A DNA stretch of 64,000 bases. It comes from Chlorokybus atmophyticus. Its lineage: Eukaryota > Streptophyta > Chlorokybophyceae > Chlorokybales > Chlorokybaceae. Shown one piece after another: positions 43,808 through 57,800 of this stretch; within the stretch, counting starts at the first letter, position 1, and every line of letters begins with the position of its first letter. The position numbers were made by a program, and so were the translations under genes. The stretch covers positions 96,672 to 160,671 of the forward strand of contig RHPI01002910.1 in assembly GCA_009103225.1 (NCBI GenBank), written 5' to 3'. The notes under the pieces were generated by a model, which did not search any database, was not told the DNA's origin, and worked only from the letters and a program-made list of their open reading frames with translations.

Positions 43808-45557
43808 TCGCCATGTCATGGTGATCTGTCCAGAGATCTGTCAAGAATCCAAGTTCCTTACATACATACCGTACATCTGTAAATAACAGACCACTGCGGG
43901 CGCCAGACTCTCACTGTCAGAGTAACTTTCTGTCTTTTTGTCTCTACTGTGCATAAACTACCTAGGTTTAGCGTACTGTTTGCTTGTGTGCAGGCTTTAA
44001 CATAGGTTATAGTAGCCTGTAGAGTATTGTGTTGTGTAGCTACGCTGTGATTGGTTACTCTGCTTCGGTGTCCTGGGGTGTGCACTCGCATTGTTGTTGC
44101 TGCTGCTGCTGCTTACTGGTAGTTGTTGCTCACCTGGCTCTCTTATGGTACAAGGGTCAACAGGTTGTATCCCGTGCTGTGCTCAGTGGAGGTGGTGGTG
44201 ATGCTAATTTCCACAGGCAGTCACAGGGCGCCAATCAAAGCTATCTTGTTGCCTGTATGCGTAATACCATTCACATTGTGGTATTCTGCAAGCAGGTGTG
44301 TGAGTCCTTCTGGCGTAATTGGTAGTGTAAGGCGCTGGCTCATTTCTCTTTCAGTCTGCATGTACATTTTGCTGCCAGTAGTTGTAAATGTGCATGACAT
44401 CCTACAGCATGCCAAACATCATCAAAGACTAGTGGCATTAACAAATACGCGGGCACAATGTACACCATATTCGTACCTAGCCACAAACTACATGCACAGC
44501 AGCAAGCACAACAAACAAGCTACTAACTGTACGTAGCTTGGTGTGACAATGTTGGATACCAGTGTATCATTATTACTAAAGGGCCACTAATGGGTGCCAG
44601 CAGTCGAAATGCATGCCAAACAGTGTGCAAGCATATTGTAACACAACCACCAGGCTATACAAACTATGTGTTCCAACCTCACTACACTACACTCTCATAC
44701 ACTAACAGCGACATCGTCACACCGAGCTACGTACTGTCAACCCTGCCTATCACTGCACAAGCATACTCACACGCATGCCAGCGGCACACTACACTAGTCT
44801 AGACCTCCCCATTGGACAAGCATACATGCGTACCAGTAGTGCATAACCTGCCAACACGGGCTCTGTTAGTTGTGCTATCCAAGTGGTTCTGATGCAAAAC
44901 GCACTCACACAGTTGGCAACAGCAATCATAACAAGCACTCAGGCTAGCAAAGGAATTAAGACAGGGGCAAGGGCAGCACCTAGCTAAGTACCTTGTCTAA
45001 GTGCGTGCAAAGGGCAAGGGCGGAGGCGGCTGTATCTCAATCAAGAAGAGGAATGTTTCTTTAAGGACAACACCAATTGCAGGAAGTGACAGGGATCCAA
45101 CCAACTTACCTCGCAATCTGATTACATCCAGCCTGCAATGGTCCGCTTGAGTGCGCGATGTGAGCATGGACATGGTAGTGTTTGAAACATGAGCATACCG
45201 ATGGCAGTGGACTTGCGAGAGCCGTCACATGCAAGTATTCTACTTCCTATATCGCATTTGTACCAAACCGGTCGTAGTCACTTTGATTGTTTGTATTCAT
45301 CCCTCAACTGGATAGCCTAGCAAGCAGCATTCCAACACCATCTCAAACACAAGCAAGCCACCACAGAGAGTACTGGGCACACTTGCGAGTCTGTACACCT
45401 GCTATCCCTGCTATTCCAGGGACCAAAATGCATCGAGTCAGTCCCGTCCCTGACAAGCTCTTATCTAACTTGTGAGAGCCTGTGGGGCCCCTTGGTTACT
45501 ACCCGGAGTTCACAGACTCGTTTCCCTGTGCAGGCTATGGCATCTGGCGCATTGCGG
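43808..45557. other. Intergenic interval between convergent Tubby-like and FZL genes
   Basis: Begins with the TLP 3' UTR (a TGTAAATAA at 43878 is a possible polyadenylation context). A CTG/TGC trinucleotide run occurs at about 44095-44111. No gene is seen on either strand; open frames such as 44029-44325 and 44123-44536 lack motifs. Confidence 0.5.
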
Positions 45558-48500
45558 TCATGATCCTATAGACAGTACCTTCCGACGCATCTGCTCCACT
45601 TTCTGCAGAGCCGCTTGCCGCTCTTGCTCTGTGCTCCCCAAGCGTTCGAGGTCGGCATTGGCAGCGTTTACTCGTGGTTCCAACAGTTTCGTTACCTGTG
45701 ACAACAGCTCAATATGGAAAGCCCCACGATACGTGTGCATCACAAGCTTTGACTTAGGGTGACTGCTACGCCGCCCAGCAAAAGTATTGGTGCTTGTGAT
45801 GCACCACAGCCACAAAACCAAGTACTGACCTCCTGTATCGTGCTGTCAACGGCAGACGCCAACTCCTTGCTCAGTGTGGCCTCAATCTCGTCTGAGAAAT
45901 TGTCCGCAGCTCGCCGCAGCTTTTGCTTGGTTTCGGACCGTCTTAGAGGCAACCTCAGCACGCCAAACCACCTGCCATGCCAAGTTGGTATCATAAAACT
46001 ACAGCAAGCAAAGCATGTAATGCATTGCTGTATTAAATTAAGCACTACTGTTTCTCTGGCAAAGCATGGCAGAGTTGTACATCTGGTCATGGAAACACAA
46101 CTTACATGGCGACACCACCCACTGCAAGTGCCAGCAAATCTTCTGCTGTACTTTGCAGCACCGTCGTCAGCAGATAGGACACTGCAAGGGCTCCTCCACC
46201 CGCTCCAGCAGTACCAACGACCTGAGCAAAGCGTGTGAATCTGAGATCACTGCACGAGGTTGCAACCGCGAGGGCACACTGCTAGCAACAGAACTAAGCA
46301 AGTTGCTGCTTACAGCCTCTCGCATCTCCTCATCGAGCAGAAGCGATGCAGCGCTGGTGTCCAGCAATGCGAGCTTCATGCTGCTACTGGGCTCAACAGA
46401 GCGAATGTCAAGTCGCGGCGGAGAATCTGGAAACAGCCCATTCTGGTTTTCAGGAGCCTCACTTCCCCAGCGCTGCCGAATGAAGTCCATGTAGTACTGC
46501 TTCTGATTTTCAACATTTTGCCTGACCCAGTCGCCGTGTGTGCTCACAGCTTGCTGCAAACAATCAACTTGCAATAAGTTGAGAATGGTCACAGGTTTTT
46601 TTTAGCATTATTCACATTATGCTTTTGTGCACGCAACCAGTTGCCAACAGCGCATACACAAGCTGTGACCCATACAGATAGGCATGGCACCTCACTCCCT
46701 ACAGCCATGATTATACCTGGACATCCACATCCGCTCCACGAACAACATCTCTGTCAAAATCGTTACGGACAGGCGACGACGCATTCTTGCCCGCAAATAC
46801 ATATCGTGCCAGAGTAGGAATGTTGCCCAGCTGCAACGTGTCATCCACGAACTGTTCAGCACGCTGTGCTGCACTCTTGATGATCCCTGCTACCCGCTTG
46901 CGCTGTTCTGCGGAATCAGAACTCATGGCTGCCTTGAACTGGTCCAGCTGAGATCGCACGGCCTGCCAATACCACAATGACTCATCCTCTCACCACAGCT
47001 TGAAGTGACAAGTGTGTAGACAACGAACTGACTGTGCAGACTGTGAAGAGCAAAACTCAACGACTCCCGTAACCAGAGGTGACATAGACACACCCGCAAG
47101 GTACGCAGCTCCTGACTGGCAGCATCGCTTTCCATCTGAAGTGTTCGCCCCAAACCTTCAAGCAAAGCAGCTGCAACGGCCAATGGGGTTTCCAACTTCA
47201 ACCGAATGCGTTCACTGTTCTTGCCAGACAGGAAGTCAAAAACAAAATTCTCCAACGCTTCAAATCGACTGGCCTGCAAATTACAGTTGCTAAGAGACAA
47301 GCATGCATTGCATTGCATTGCGAGCTGGCAAGTGCCAAGGCAACCTGCCAGCGGGGATCGTCCTGGCGTGTAGTTTCGTCTGGGGTTGACAACTTCGCAT
47401 TGAATGCAAGCTTGGCAGAAACAGGGATGACCATAGCGTCATTAACTCCGAGTAGCCGTTGTGCATTCGACTTGACAAAGGCTACGACCTCTTGCGCTTG
47501 TTCTTGCGTTTCCAGCACGTCGATCTTGTTCAACACAAAGACAACCTTCTTCCCCCACTGCCTGATGTAGCGCAAGAAGTTCACTTCGCTCTCAGTCATG
47601 GCCCGATCTGCACTTAAACAGAACAGCACCAGATCTGACTGTGGCACAAACTCCTCCGTTAATCTTTGTTGTCGTTCCAGCACAACATTAGTTCCAGGGG
47701 TGTCCACAATGTTGACATCTTTCAAGAAGTCTGCCTGTTAGGGCACGTTCAAGTCAACAGACATTCATACCACCACGCGACAGACCACAAAACTTTACCT
47801 GAACATACTGTATGCAGTTGCCATCGGCTAGCCGGTCCATGCGTTCCTCCTTGTTCGAGGCGGCATAGCGCACTGTACAAATCTCGTTGGTAGTAGGCAA
47901 TATGCCCTCCTTCAATGAACGCCGTCCCAGTAGGGCGTTGATGAATGATGATTTGCCAGAGTTGAACTCTCCCACCACAACAATCAAGAAAAAGTCATCC
48001 AACTGCTTTACAGCGCTGCGCATGAGAGACAGCTCGGGCAGTTGTGGTGTTGACTGCTCCAAAAACTTGAGAACATCTTGAAGCAAAGCACGTTCTTCTG
48101 CAATGGCTGCTTCCGCTTCCTTATTCAACAAGTGACGCTCTGCTTTTGAATTCTTCCTTGGGCTGCTTGTTCGCTGTGGCGTTCGATTGACAAACTGCGC
48201 CAGTCCGCCCTTTTGCTTCAGAGCCTGCACGATACGAAGTTGTTGTGTGCGTGCCAGTTCACCACAACCTCAAACGATGCTTGTTTCTCGACCACATGGA
48301 TTGCAATGCTGCACATGCATCGTTATCTACCACGCCAGCGCTCAACACAGAGTGCAAACCGCAATACCTTGCGCATAACTTCCAGGGTCAGACACAAGCC
48401 GTCAGCACCCTGCTGCATTGCAGTAGAAGCTTGCTGCAGCTCTGCGGTATTGACCACGACGGGTATGCTCACACGTTGCCTCAGCGCTGCGACATGGCTC

Positions 48501-50005
48501 AGGTCCTAACACACCGTGAGTCAGCGTGATGGATTTGCTCTGAGAATTCACTTGGAAGTTGCTTATACCAGCTCAACATCGGTACAGCAACGCTATGGCC
48601 ACTCGAGACTTTGCACGAAAGTTGTGGCTTTTGGAATGTGTGTTCTCAACAACATACCCGACTAAGAATTGATCACATCTATGCTTCCAGGCATCACTAG
48701 TGATGTTAGTGATGTATGTGTGACATGTGTACGCAGAACTATGCATTCTTTGGAACTACGAGCGCAGAAACAAGTGTTGTCCACTGCTGCGCCAACGATG
48801 CTAGACATACGTGGCACAGTCAACCTTTGCTTATACGCAGCACACGCTGGTCAGAGACATCACACTAGTGAACCTCCATACAGCTCACCTTCACGTCAAA
48901 AATGATAAAGTCAGCACCTTCCTTGGCAGCAACAGCTCCTTCCTCAACGCTTGTGACACGTCTTGCTATGAGAGGCAGATCTGATGTATCAGTATTGGAC
49001 ACACCTTGCATCATCCTCCTGGCAACGATGGTCGGCAGTCCTGAGTGCCAGTGTGCCATGAGAACACTGTGTAAAGCACAGCGAATCCATCTTGTGGTTG
49101 TTTTGTGCATAGCAACCCACCCGTGTTGGACAGGACGACTCCATCTGTGCCAGCGGCACCAGCAATGTCTGGTCTGTCACTCACAAGAAGGACAGCACGT
49201 CCTCGTAGCAAAGTTTTCAAGCGGCATGCAGCGTCATACAAGCCACCGCCACTGTCCCCTGCAGAGTCATTCAATGACACCTGCAACACGCAGCCACATG
49301 TAAGAATACAGAAACAGCATTACAATAGACGCCATGCAGCAACTGCAAGAATGTGTTGAAGCACATAGCACACGACACCTGTCCTGCATAAGCTGAGTGC
49401 AAAGCTCACCCAACTACATGATTGAAGTGCTTGCATGCGCACCACACCATCAGAAGGCGGAAACAGTTGGACGATTTGAGCTGAAGATGTAAACATTGTT
49501 GCAACTGATCACTTACAGCACAGTGCAGCAAGAGTAGTCAGCTGCTAGAGCAATGCAGGAACGAGCGCCTGGCGTGAGATTTTGCAAACACTACTGGTTC
49601 AGCCCATGCATGTGCTTGGCTTCACGCTTGGCTCACCATTGTAACACCGCCGGCAATGGCGCTGCGGATCTCCTCTTCAGTGAGGCCATTTGCACGAGAC
49701 GTTTTCAGATCAATCAGCAGCGCAGGTATGTCGACTTCGGCCCTTCGTTTCCCAGCAGGGAATGCTCCAGTTCCCACGCTGCTATTGCTGCTGCTACTGA
49801 GGCCTCCGCTTCCCACAGCCTGCACAGTGACGGCGAGCGGTCTCCTCTTTGCACACCAACACCTGCGCCTGGAGCTCGTCCAAGTCTTGCGTGAGTGGGT
49901 CACAGCCGACAGTGGCGAGGACCCTGCCGACGACGACGCCCTAGCCCTGGCAATGCCAGCCGCCACTGGCGCCCCCAATGCCACCACCAGCATGCCGGCG
50001 CTCAT
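45558..50005 (-). CDS. FZL: FZL: chloroplast dynamin-like GTPase with thiamine-phosphate-synthase-like domain
   Basis: Twelve exons close exactly: 49637-50005, 49121-49280, 48889-49040, 48368-48505, 47799-48224, 47345-47734, 47094-47273, 46717-46962, 46314-46553, 46106-46221, 45830-45971, 45558-45695, about 898 aa (Arabidopsis FZL is about 912). The N-terminal ~60 residues are Ser/Ala/Arg-rich, a chloroplast transit peptide. Residues ~80-270 are a TIM-barrel related to thiamine phosphate synthase (FPAGKRRAEVDIPALLIDL, SDRPDIAGAAGTDGVVLS). The GTPase follows with P-loop GEFNSGKS (~358-365), switch PTTNE, DTPG (~426-429) and NKID (~484-487), matching the plant protein closely in RQQRLTEEFVP and ERIRLKLETP. 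A Gly/Ala/Val hydrophobic segment (~768-806) should be the membrane anchor, then a C-terminal coiled coil. FZL remodels thylakoid and inner envelope membranes. The start Met at 50005 gives a sensible transit peptide. Confidence 0.94.
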
Positions 50006-50503
50006 GGCAAATGGCTGCTGAGATCAGCAAGCAGGGAGGACTACCCCACCCACCCACCAGTTCTCAAGCAGCAGCAGCCTCACATCAGCTCATCTTCAGC
50101 ACCACATCCTCTGCATGCAAGGACAGGAAACAGCCTCGCGAGCAGGCCGAGCCAGCAGCTGGAGAACGACCTCGCCAGACACACCGCCGCCGCCAACGCC
50201 GCCGACGCCAGCGCCAAAGCCGTTCCCGCCGGCTAGCAAGAATTTCTCCGCCCAGAGCTGAATTTCAAAACATTTGCTTTTTCAAGGGGGAGCCAAAACC
50301 CTAGCGCGGATTGGCTGAGCCAATTTGGTTGAGATCGATATCAATTGGGTCACACTGTGGCAACGCAATATCGTTGCCGATGTGGCTGCTGTCGTGAGAG
50401 TTGTTGGGGTAGGCGTCACTGTGGGCACGCATGGCGGCGATGCTGCCGTGGCGGATCACCTGCCAGTGGACAAGTGGGTTGGTAGGACGCATGTGAGAGC
50501 AAA
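50006..50503. promoter_or_regulatory. Shared upstream region of FZL and the divergent plastid-protein gene
   Basis: Only 498 bases separate the two start codons, which point away from each other, so both promoters and 5' UTRs must overlap or abut here. The left half is CCG/CAG-rich with CCACCCACCCACC at about 50045; the right half has GATCGATATCAATTGGG near 50333. No TATA box stands out. Joint regulation is an inference from the layout. Confidence 0.5.
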
Positions 50504-53500
50504 GTGGCAGGAGCAGCAAGCTTACAAGGAGGAGGAGGAGGAAGGTTGGGTGAAAAAGGCATGGCCGGTTTGCAAGCTTCTGCTCTGTCGGTTGTGGTGG
50601 CGCACTCGCCGAGCCTAAAGCTGCTTACAAGGAGGCTGCTCGAGGCGGAGCAGCAGCATCACCTTCACCGCCGCCGCCGATTTGGCCTGCGTGTGCCAGC
50701 TAGCAAGCAGCGCTGCGCTGCAGCCGCGGCGTTGCGGCACCGGAGAAGGGCTGGTTGTGCTTGCTGTGTCGGAAGCTCAGCAGCCGGTGATGGAGCGGAA
50801 AGCAGCAACGACGAACAGGTGCTTGAGCATGCATAAGCAGCGTGCGCAGGCGTCGTGTAAACTTGTCTTGAGCACGCGCAGCCACTGCTGGATGATTTGC
50901 ATGGGCAGCGTGCGTTCTGGCCGTAACCTTCGTGCTGATCAGAAGTTACAAAATCTTGTAGCGCTCTCTCGTATGGCAAAACAGTGCTATGACTGGCTGG
51001 GTTACGTGCAAGCAATTGTGCATTTTGTGTTACTGGTGTTCGATGCGATTAGCAATCCGGGATTAGGGATTTTATTATTCTTTGTGCAGTAGAACGTCCA
51101 GCTTGCCATACGTTCATTTGCATGCAAGTACCGCTCTTTCAAACAGGTACACGCACGCAATGTGGTGTGCAGTCCATGCTAACGGTCTTTGCTGTCATTA
51201 TGTTTTGTAGCAGCACGTCAGCTTGCCACATGTTCAATGCATGCATGCAAGCAGAACCTTTATAATCGAACATCACACATGCACACCTTGATACATGCAC
51301 TGATTGTGTGCCTATGGTTGTCTGTGCACGCAGCCAGATAGCCTACAATCAGCGGCAGCCAACGCTGCAAACGCTGTGCCATCTTCGTCCCCTGCCGACG
51401 ATGCTGCCGCAGAGGCATTTACGTCAAGTTTAGATGCAGAACCCAGCCCATCATCAGGGCAATCCACTTCTATACTTGGAGATGCTGCTTTCTTGCGCCG
51501 ACTAGTCGCTTCAAAGGATGCGGACGCACTGATTGCTGCTGTAGATGAGGCTGTACACGTAGAGGGTGCAAGGGTTCTCAGCAGTGAGGACTGTGTCAAG
51601 CTGATAACAGCCAGCCTGCGCAGTGGGAACGCTGATCTTGCACTGTCTGTTTTCGATGCCATGCGTGCTTCAAGCAGACTTGGCTCACAAAGTACAGAAG
51701 GTTTGTTCCTGGCTCCCTCAAAACCCCTGTCTTGCGCGTGTGCCTGCATTTTTCCCTCACCTGATTGCACCTGCCTACATAATTGCATAGCGCAGTGTTA
51801 ATGAGTCTGTGTTGCTTGACAGATGTGTGGGGTTGGCGATGGCCAGCTCCAGATGCTGCAACCCAGGCAGGTGCCTTACAGGAAACTGGGCCTGCTAGCG
51901 CTCCACAAGCTCATGTCTGGCAACTGACACGTGGTAAGTTGCAGGTTGCTTTGGTACGAGGTCTGGCAGCAGCACTACGAGTTCGGGATGCACTCACTGC
52001 TGTGAGCAGTTTGCGTCGCGGCGGAAGACTGTCGGAAGAGGTGTTTTCTATAATCCAATTCAGCACGCAGCAGTACAGTGGTAGCGTGATTCAGCAAGAA
52101 AACAATTGTGTGTGGCAGGTTGCTTTTGGCCGAGTAGTTGACTGCCCAAGATGCAAGAAGCCACTGACTGTCGTCCAGCCACAAGAGGGAAGGCAGGTAA
52201 CATTGCTACAGGAACTGCTTACTGCTGCTTATGGCAGTTAGGGCTTATCTGCATGACCGACTTCTTACTACTGGTGTTGTTGGACAATGGACCATGCAGG
52301 TAGCACCTTGCTGCATATGTTGCTACGAGTACGAGCTTGTGTCAGGGGACCTTACGAGGATAGAGTCAGAGGCTTTAAGGTAAGTACTGGTCTTCCGACC
52401 TATCTGCCTTGCAAGCTCAGTATGCTGCATTCTGCATGTCATTACACAGCTCTTAGCGCTCACTGGCTGTTGGGCCCTGGGCGCTGTGTTGTAGCCCTGA
52501 AGCAGGTGCTTGGAAGACTGTCGCACGGGTGTTGAGGTTGAGAAAGCCTGCGCCCGCTGCAGTGCACTCACTCCTGGTGAGAAGTGGTTGAAGCACACGA
52601 CCGTATGCACTCACTGTTGCTAGAACGGTCTGTTATGCATCAACAACACGCACATCCAAAGCATGCGGACGTGCATCTGTGCAAGCCGCCAAGATGACCA
52701 ACTGACTGATATCTTAGCCCCCCCTCCCCCTTTGCTGCGTGCACGTCCTCCTCCCTTGTAGCCCTCCCATCCCGGGGCTTCATTTGCAGGCAACTTGATG
52801 TAGTAACAAGGTTGCTACAGCAGTGGTTGAGAAGCTTATCGACCTCAACTGCGTCAAAGTTGTTGTTCATGATGCACAGATTGAAACAGTTGTTGCTTGT
52901 GGCTGCATTCTAGTCGTGAGCTGTAGCGTGGGTGAAAGCGGTAAAAAGTTGTGTATGCTGTATATACTCAGGGCTGTTGAACAACACGTTGTTGCTTGCA
53001 GCTGTCAGCACCAGACGGTATGGCCAGGACTTTCAGGTTTGCGACAGACTCTTCAGAAGTGCCAGCGCAAGAGGGGGAACGGGTCACTGTGGCTGCCGCT
53101 GCTCCTCGGGAGGCAACAGGTAGACAATGCAAATTTGAGTTTGCGCTTGATCATCATGTTGGGCATGAGCCCTGCAACCAGCAGTTTGTCGGATTGAGAG
53201 TTGTCGACTGCTGGCCGGTGTAGCTCCGTGTATAGTAAGCTTTGCCATGCAGGTGCCATGTTGAACAGACCTGCACGAGCTCCTGGTTTGGCCGAGAGTG
53301 AGCCCATGTCCATTACGAATCATAACACTGGCAGAACTTTAGGACTGTCAAGAGCACCGCCACCTTCAGGTTTGTCTGCATGGAGTGCATGCTTGTATTT
53401 TTGCTAGGCTTCTGTAGAAATTGGCTGGCCAATCATGTTATGTATTGCAGGGCAGCAGCAGGGTCCTGGGGCTGCTTGGTTTCCTATCATACTTGCGCTG

Positions 53501-54861
53501 ATTGGAACAGATGCACTCAGCGCATTTGTCGACCCAACAATGCCCCGTCTTCTAGCCTCTCTTGTTGTCGGCAGCATAGTTGCAGCTGCTGTGGGCAATA
53601 CGTTTGTTGTTCCCCGTCTCAACCAGGTATCAGCCCCCCCACCCCCCACCCCCCACCCCCCACACATAACTACAACAACATTGCCACCAAAAAAGTAAAC
53701 AACCAGCTGGTGCGCATGCACAATGACCCCACCTGCACACACTAGTCTCCTGTCTGCCAGAGGTTGCAGGCATGGTGCAAAACCAGTTCTTCTCCTGATA
53801 AGTTATCAGGCGATGCACTGAGTCTTGGAGTACTAGTTAGCCCCAAGGCAACACGTCATACTCGGATGTCACTGCTGTAGCTTCATTGGGTTTTCTGCTG
53901 CAGCTTTCTTCAAGGTCGATTGAGCGCGGAGCGGTTCGGCAAAAACTGCTTGAACAGCATGATGCGCTGGAAAAGCGGCTTGCAGAACTCACAGAAGCAG
54001 CCAGTGCTGAGGTGATACACTTCACATGCTATGTGTATGGTTGCACGTACATGCCTCTACAATGGGTACGTCTGGGTTTTCAGGTGCGAACAATCGCCAA
54101 GCTTTGGCAACTTGAAAATAAAATGGAGGCTGTTGGGCAGCAGTCCTACAGGTATTGGCCACTTGACACCATTATTGCGCATGTGCAGTAAGGATGCTCA
54201 AGGTTGACGCGTGTAAAAACCACACGTCCACAGTGGCTGCATCTGGACTGATCTGATGTTTCTTTTTGCTTGTAGTGCGCGCATTGATCGTGTACGTAAT
54301 GCAAGGCAAGGGCTAGATGAAAGGCTTGCCAGCAGGCTTGAATTGATTGATTCCTATGCCAAGGTCCAACCTAGCACAACGCACACGCTTTCAGCAGGTT
54401 TACAAACAAGGTGTATGCTAACCAACCCCTGCCCGCAGGTAGCTGCCATGATTGAGATCGAGGTGGAGATGGATGCTGATGTGCCAGCTGCAGAGATGAC
54501 TGTTGCAGTGGTAAGTCTCCATCAATTCATGTAAAGCAGTTGAGCAGCAATTGTTTGATGAGCCAAGCAATGTTGTGGCCATCTTTATTTCTGATGACTG
54601 CTTGCACTTCAGGACGGTATTACAGAACAAATAACTCGGTTGATGGAGGTGGAGAGCTTGCAACAGGTCCACATTGTTGCATCTTGCAATGTGCCTGAGT
54701 ACTTTGCAGTCTGTCACACTCATGTCAGGGGCTCTCTGCCCAGTTGTTGATGGTTGTTGGTTGACTGGCAGGAGTGGCAATGGCAAGCTGAAGCCAATGA
54801 GGAGGTGGAAAGGCTTCTACGCTCTGAGCCAGCTCTCAAAGAGTCAATGCGTGCTGCTTGA
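50504..54861 (+). CDS. Plastid membrane protein: zinc ribbon, two membrane segments, C-terminal coiled coil
   Basis: Fourteen exons close in frame: 50504-50818, 51334-51700, 51823-52196, 52300-52379, 52495-52576, 53002-53119, 53253-53369, 53451-53626, 53904-54011, 54084-54151, 54276-54363, 54439-54510, 54613-54666, 54772-54861 (about 702 aa). The first exon is Arg/Ser/Ala-rich, a likely chloroplast transit peptide; Met at 50561 is an alternative start. A helical repeat-like region (exons 2-3, SVFDAMRASSRLG and VRGLAAALRVRDALTAV) is followed by a zinc ribbon (CPRCKK in exon 3 and CCICCYEYELVSGD in exon 4), a conserved block ARTFRFAT...PAQEGERVTVA...APREAT, then two hydrophobic segments in exon 8 (WFPIILALIGTDALSAF and LLASLVVGSIVAAAVGNTFV), and a coiled coil containing ELIDSYAKV and AMIEIEVEMDADVPAAE, ending in a helix. 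I recognise the whole layout as a family conserved in land plants and annotated only as a chloroplast membrane protein; I cannot give it a reliable name or function. Confidence 0.86.
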
Positions 54862-57800
54862 GCACTTGATGACTGTCTTGTAACATATTGAAACATGTAC
54901 ATCGCAATCCAAGCTGCGCAACACACCTGTGCTTTGCGAGCAGTTAAGGTTTGGTGCCAAGTTTGCTCCGCATACAAACCAGTCCTCCACGAGTTGTCTT
55001 GCAACATGCCCGTTGTTACTTAATCCATAGACCGCATAGAAATCTAGTGCCATACTATACTAATCTGTTTACAAGCACGCTTTTGCGTCCCATATCTTAC
55101 ACGCTTTGCACAGTGGATGTGCATGTATGTGCATGCATACAAGCATTGGAATCTTGAACAAGATGACACAAGCCACCTATTACATCGTGACATCATGTGT
55201 TTCATGCTGAGTTTCAGCAATAATAAGGAATGGTATCGGTACGTTCACCAAACACTACTGAAGTTGAAGCTATTGTAGCACGCTTGGGAACATATTACCA
55301 AGTGTATCTCATAATAGAAAAAGTATGTCTACCTTGAACGGTGGGCGTAAGGCCAGACTAAAGCATCAGTTGCCATTGTTGTTGTCGTCATCGTTGCCTC
55401 CTATGAAACTGCTTTTGGGCAGGCATGAACCATCTCATGTTGGCCCTGCACTCTGCAAGTTGTTGACACTAGCTTGTCATGCTGCTCTGCCTACTCCCAC
55501 GTCCTGCTTGAGGATCCGCTTAGTGTACAGAATATGCACGTGATGTATGTCTAAGTAGTCTACAAAGTCTTGGTTGTTTAGTTGTAAAGCACTGTCTTGG
55601 CCCCTGCCTGATCTGACATTGGTTGCCTTATTTGCTTATCGTGTGCTTGTGCATTTGCACATCTTGCCCTCTTGAGCTTGAGCTTGCTGTTAAGCAGCTC
55701 TTATGCAAGTTTTGTAAATGGCATAAGAGCTGTTTAGATACTACATGAAATATTCTATGCACAATTTGCATGCAACTCCAGAAGGTTGCTTTGACAAGAT
55801 GGAACTTACGTCTACCATGGTCATGACATACATGAAATAAAAACCGTCCGTCAGTGCAATGTAATGTACAATATATGTATATGCAATTGGCAAACAATGC
55901 ATGTTAAGTTTATGTGTCAGCAAGACAAAATACAAGATTTGTTATCTCATTGCATGTACGATGCATCATATTCTGCACTTAACATTCATTTGCATCAAAC
56001 TTGTGCTACCAAGTTATCTGTTGGGTGTAAACGATGTTTATAACAATATCGTGATCCACACATATGTTTCGATACCATAATGTTAATGATATATGTGATA
56101 TCATGGTAAGTGTGTTTATAAAGTGCTAACATTTGCAATGTTCATGTAGCGAATTGAGATATGTTATTGTTGGCTCAGGCATATCATATTGTGCATGCAT
56201 ATGGTAGTGTGCACCAAGTAATGTATGATTATATACTTATGACAGATGCATGTATATGCATCTGTTATATGCATATATAACATGCACATGTCGTTATACC
56301 CTATTTATATAAACGTGATAGCATTATAACTGACTTCATGGATGGAAGCTTTTAAGGGTGCACAACAGCAAAACCGTTACCTTATTACTTTTCATGCGTC
56401 ATGGCACGATCATTCTGCATACCCTACCTGCTACATGATTGGATGATAATTAGATGTTGCGCTACAATTCTTTCTTTAAATGTTAACTTCTTTGCATGAA
56501 ACCTTCATTGCGCGCATAATGTTTTATGTTAAAAAGGCATCATTGAAAGGTAACATGTCCGTTTTGCATGCAACTACAATCCAACCTCAGTAAATACATA
56601 TTTAATAAGGGCATGCCAGCAATTGGCATAAATTTTGCCGTCGTAACGCTTTTTGGTAATGTTTATGATGAGGTCATCATTAAGATGTTTAGGTATACAT
56701 TGCCATAGTCTACACAGATACGACCATTGAAAGCATACTTGCACAATCTCGCAGCTATACATATTGCATACTGCATAATACGCGTATTGATCGTGAATAA
56801 TATTAAATAAATGTAGCTTAACACCTCTGCGATGTCATGTGCATACCGTGTAACACATGAAGATTGAGCTGGCAAATAATGGAGAAATACCTTTCCCTGC
56901 AGCATGCAATTACTACAGGCAGTTTTCAGTGAGGAAATAAGGGGAAAGATGCGGGGCCGCCAAATAAGTATGGTGATGGTATAATTAGAAATTGATACTA
57001 TATGTACATGCATATCGGTATCTAACTTTTCACCCGAGCCGTTTTTCAAGCCTAAGCTATCACGTTTGCCCATCATCTAGAACCTTATATATTCCAAAAT
57101 TAGCTTTCGATTTTTATGTAGATATTTGTATTAATTGTGAATAGTATTCAATACCGTATACGCATTGTGCAAATTGAGTTGAAATAACTTCTATGAGGTT
57201 AAAGTTATTAAAACTTAAGTAAATCAGTGTCGAGTTGCTAATTAAATGCATAATAATTTTTGCAGACTATGCGGTCATATAAGTGCATACGTTATGCACT
57301 TGAAAAGTGTGCATGATACATGCACCAAAACAAGTTGCACATAAACATTTTTGTTAAGTGGTACCGATGATGCATATACAGTTATCATTTTTACTCTACT
57401 CGGCCCATAAAGATTCAGCCTTCAAATATAAATCCCTCATAGACATCCGTCATCCCTCATAGACATAACCACTTAAGAAATTGGTGGTTCACCTCGCAAA
57501 TATTGATAGAGACTATCACTTATTGATTGAGGCTATCACTCATACTCACATGACATGTATGATTAGAATCTTCATTGAGTCTAATGTATACGGTATATAA
57601 TATACCATATAATAGTCGACGATTTATCACACGGTATGCCCTTGCATCCAGGCTTAATTTGGGTCCTACCATCTGATGATGTTCATTGTGTACCTGTCAG
57701 ACTCACACATGTGTGTGGTTAGGGTTCATAGCTCAGGTACGTCACGAGGCCACACACGCATGCACGAGACCCGCAGCTCAGCAAGCGAGAGAGCTGCTCT

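Noticed and set aside
50665-51092. Overlapping open frames on both strands around the first exon of the plastid-protein gene
   Set aside because: Only the frame from 50504 joins the next exon in phase and gives a transit-peptide-like sequence.
52823-52935. Open frame with a plausible protein-like start between exons 5 and 6 of the plastid-protein gene
   Set aside because: Exons 5 and 6 join in phase with family continuity without it, so it is most likely intronic.
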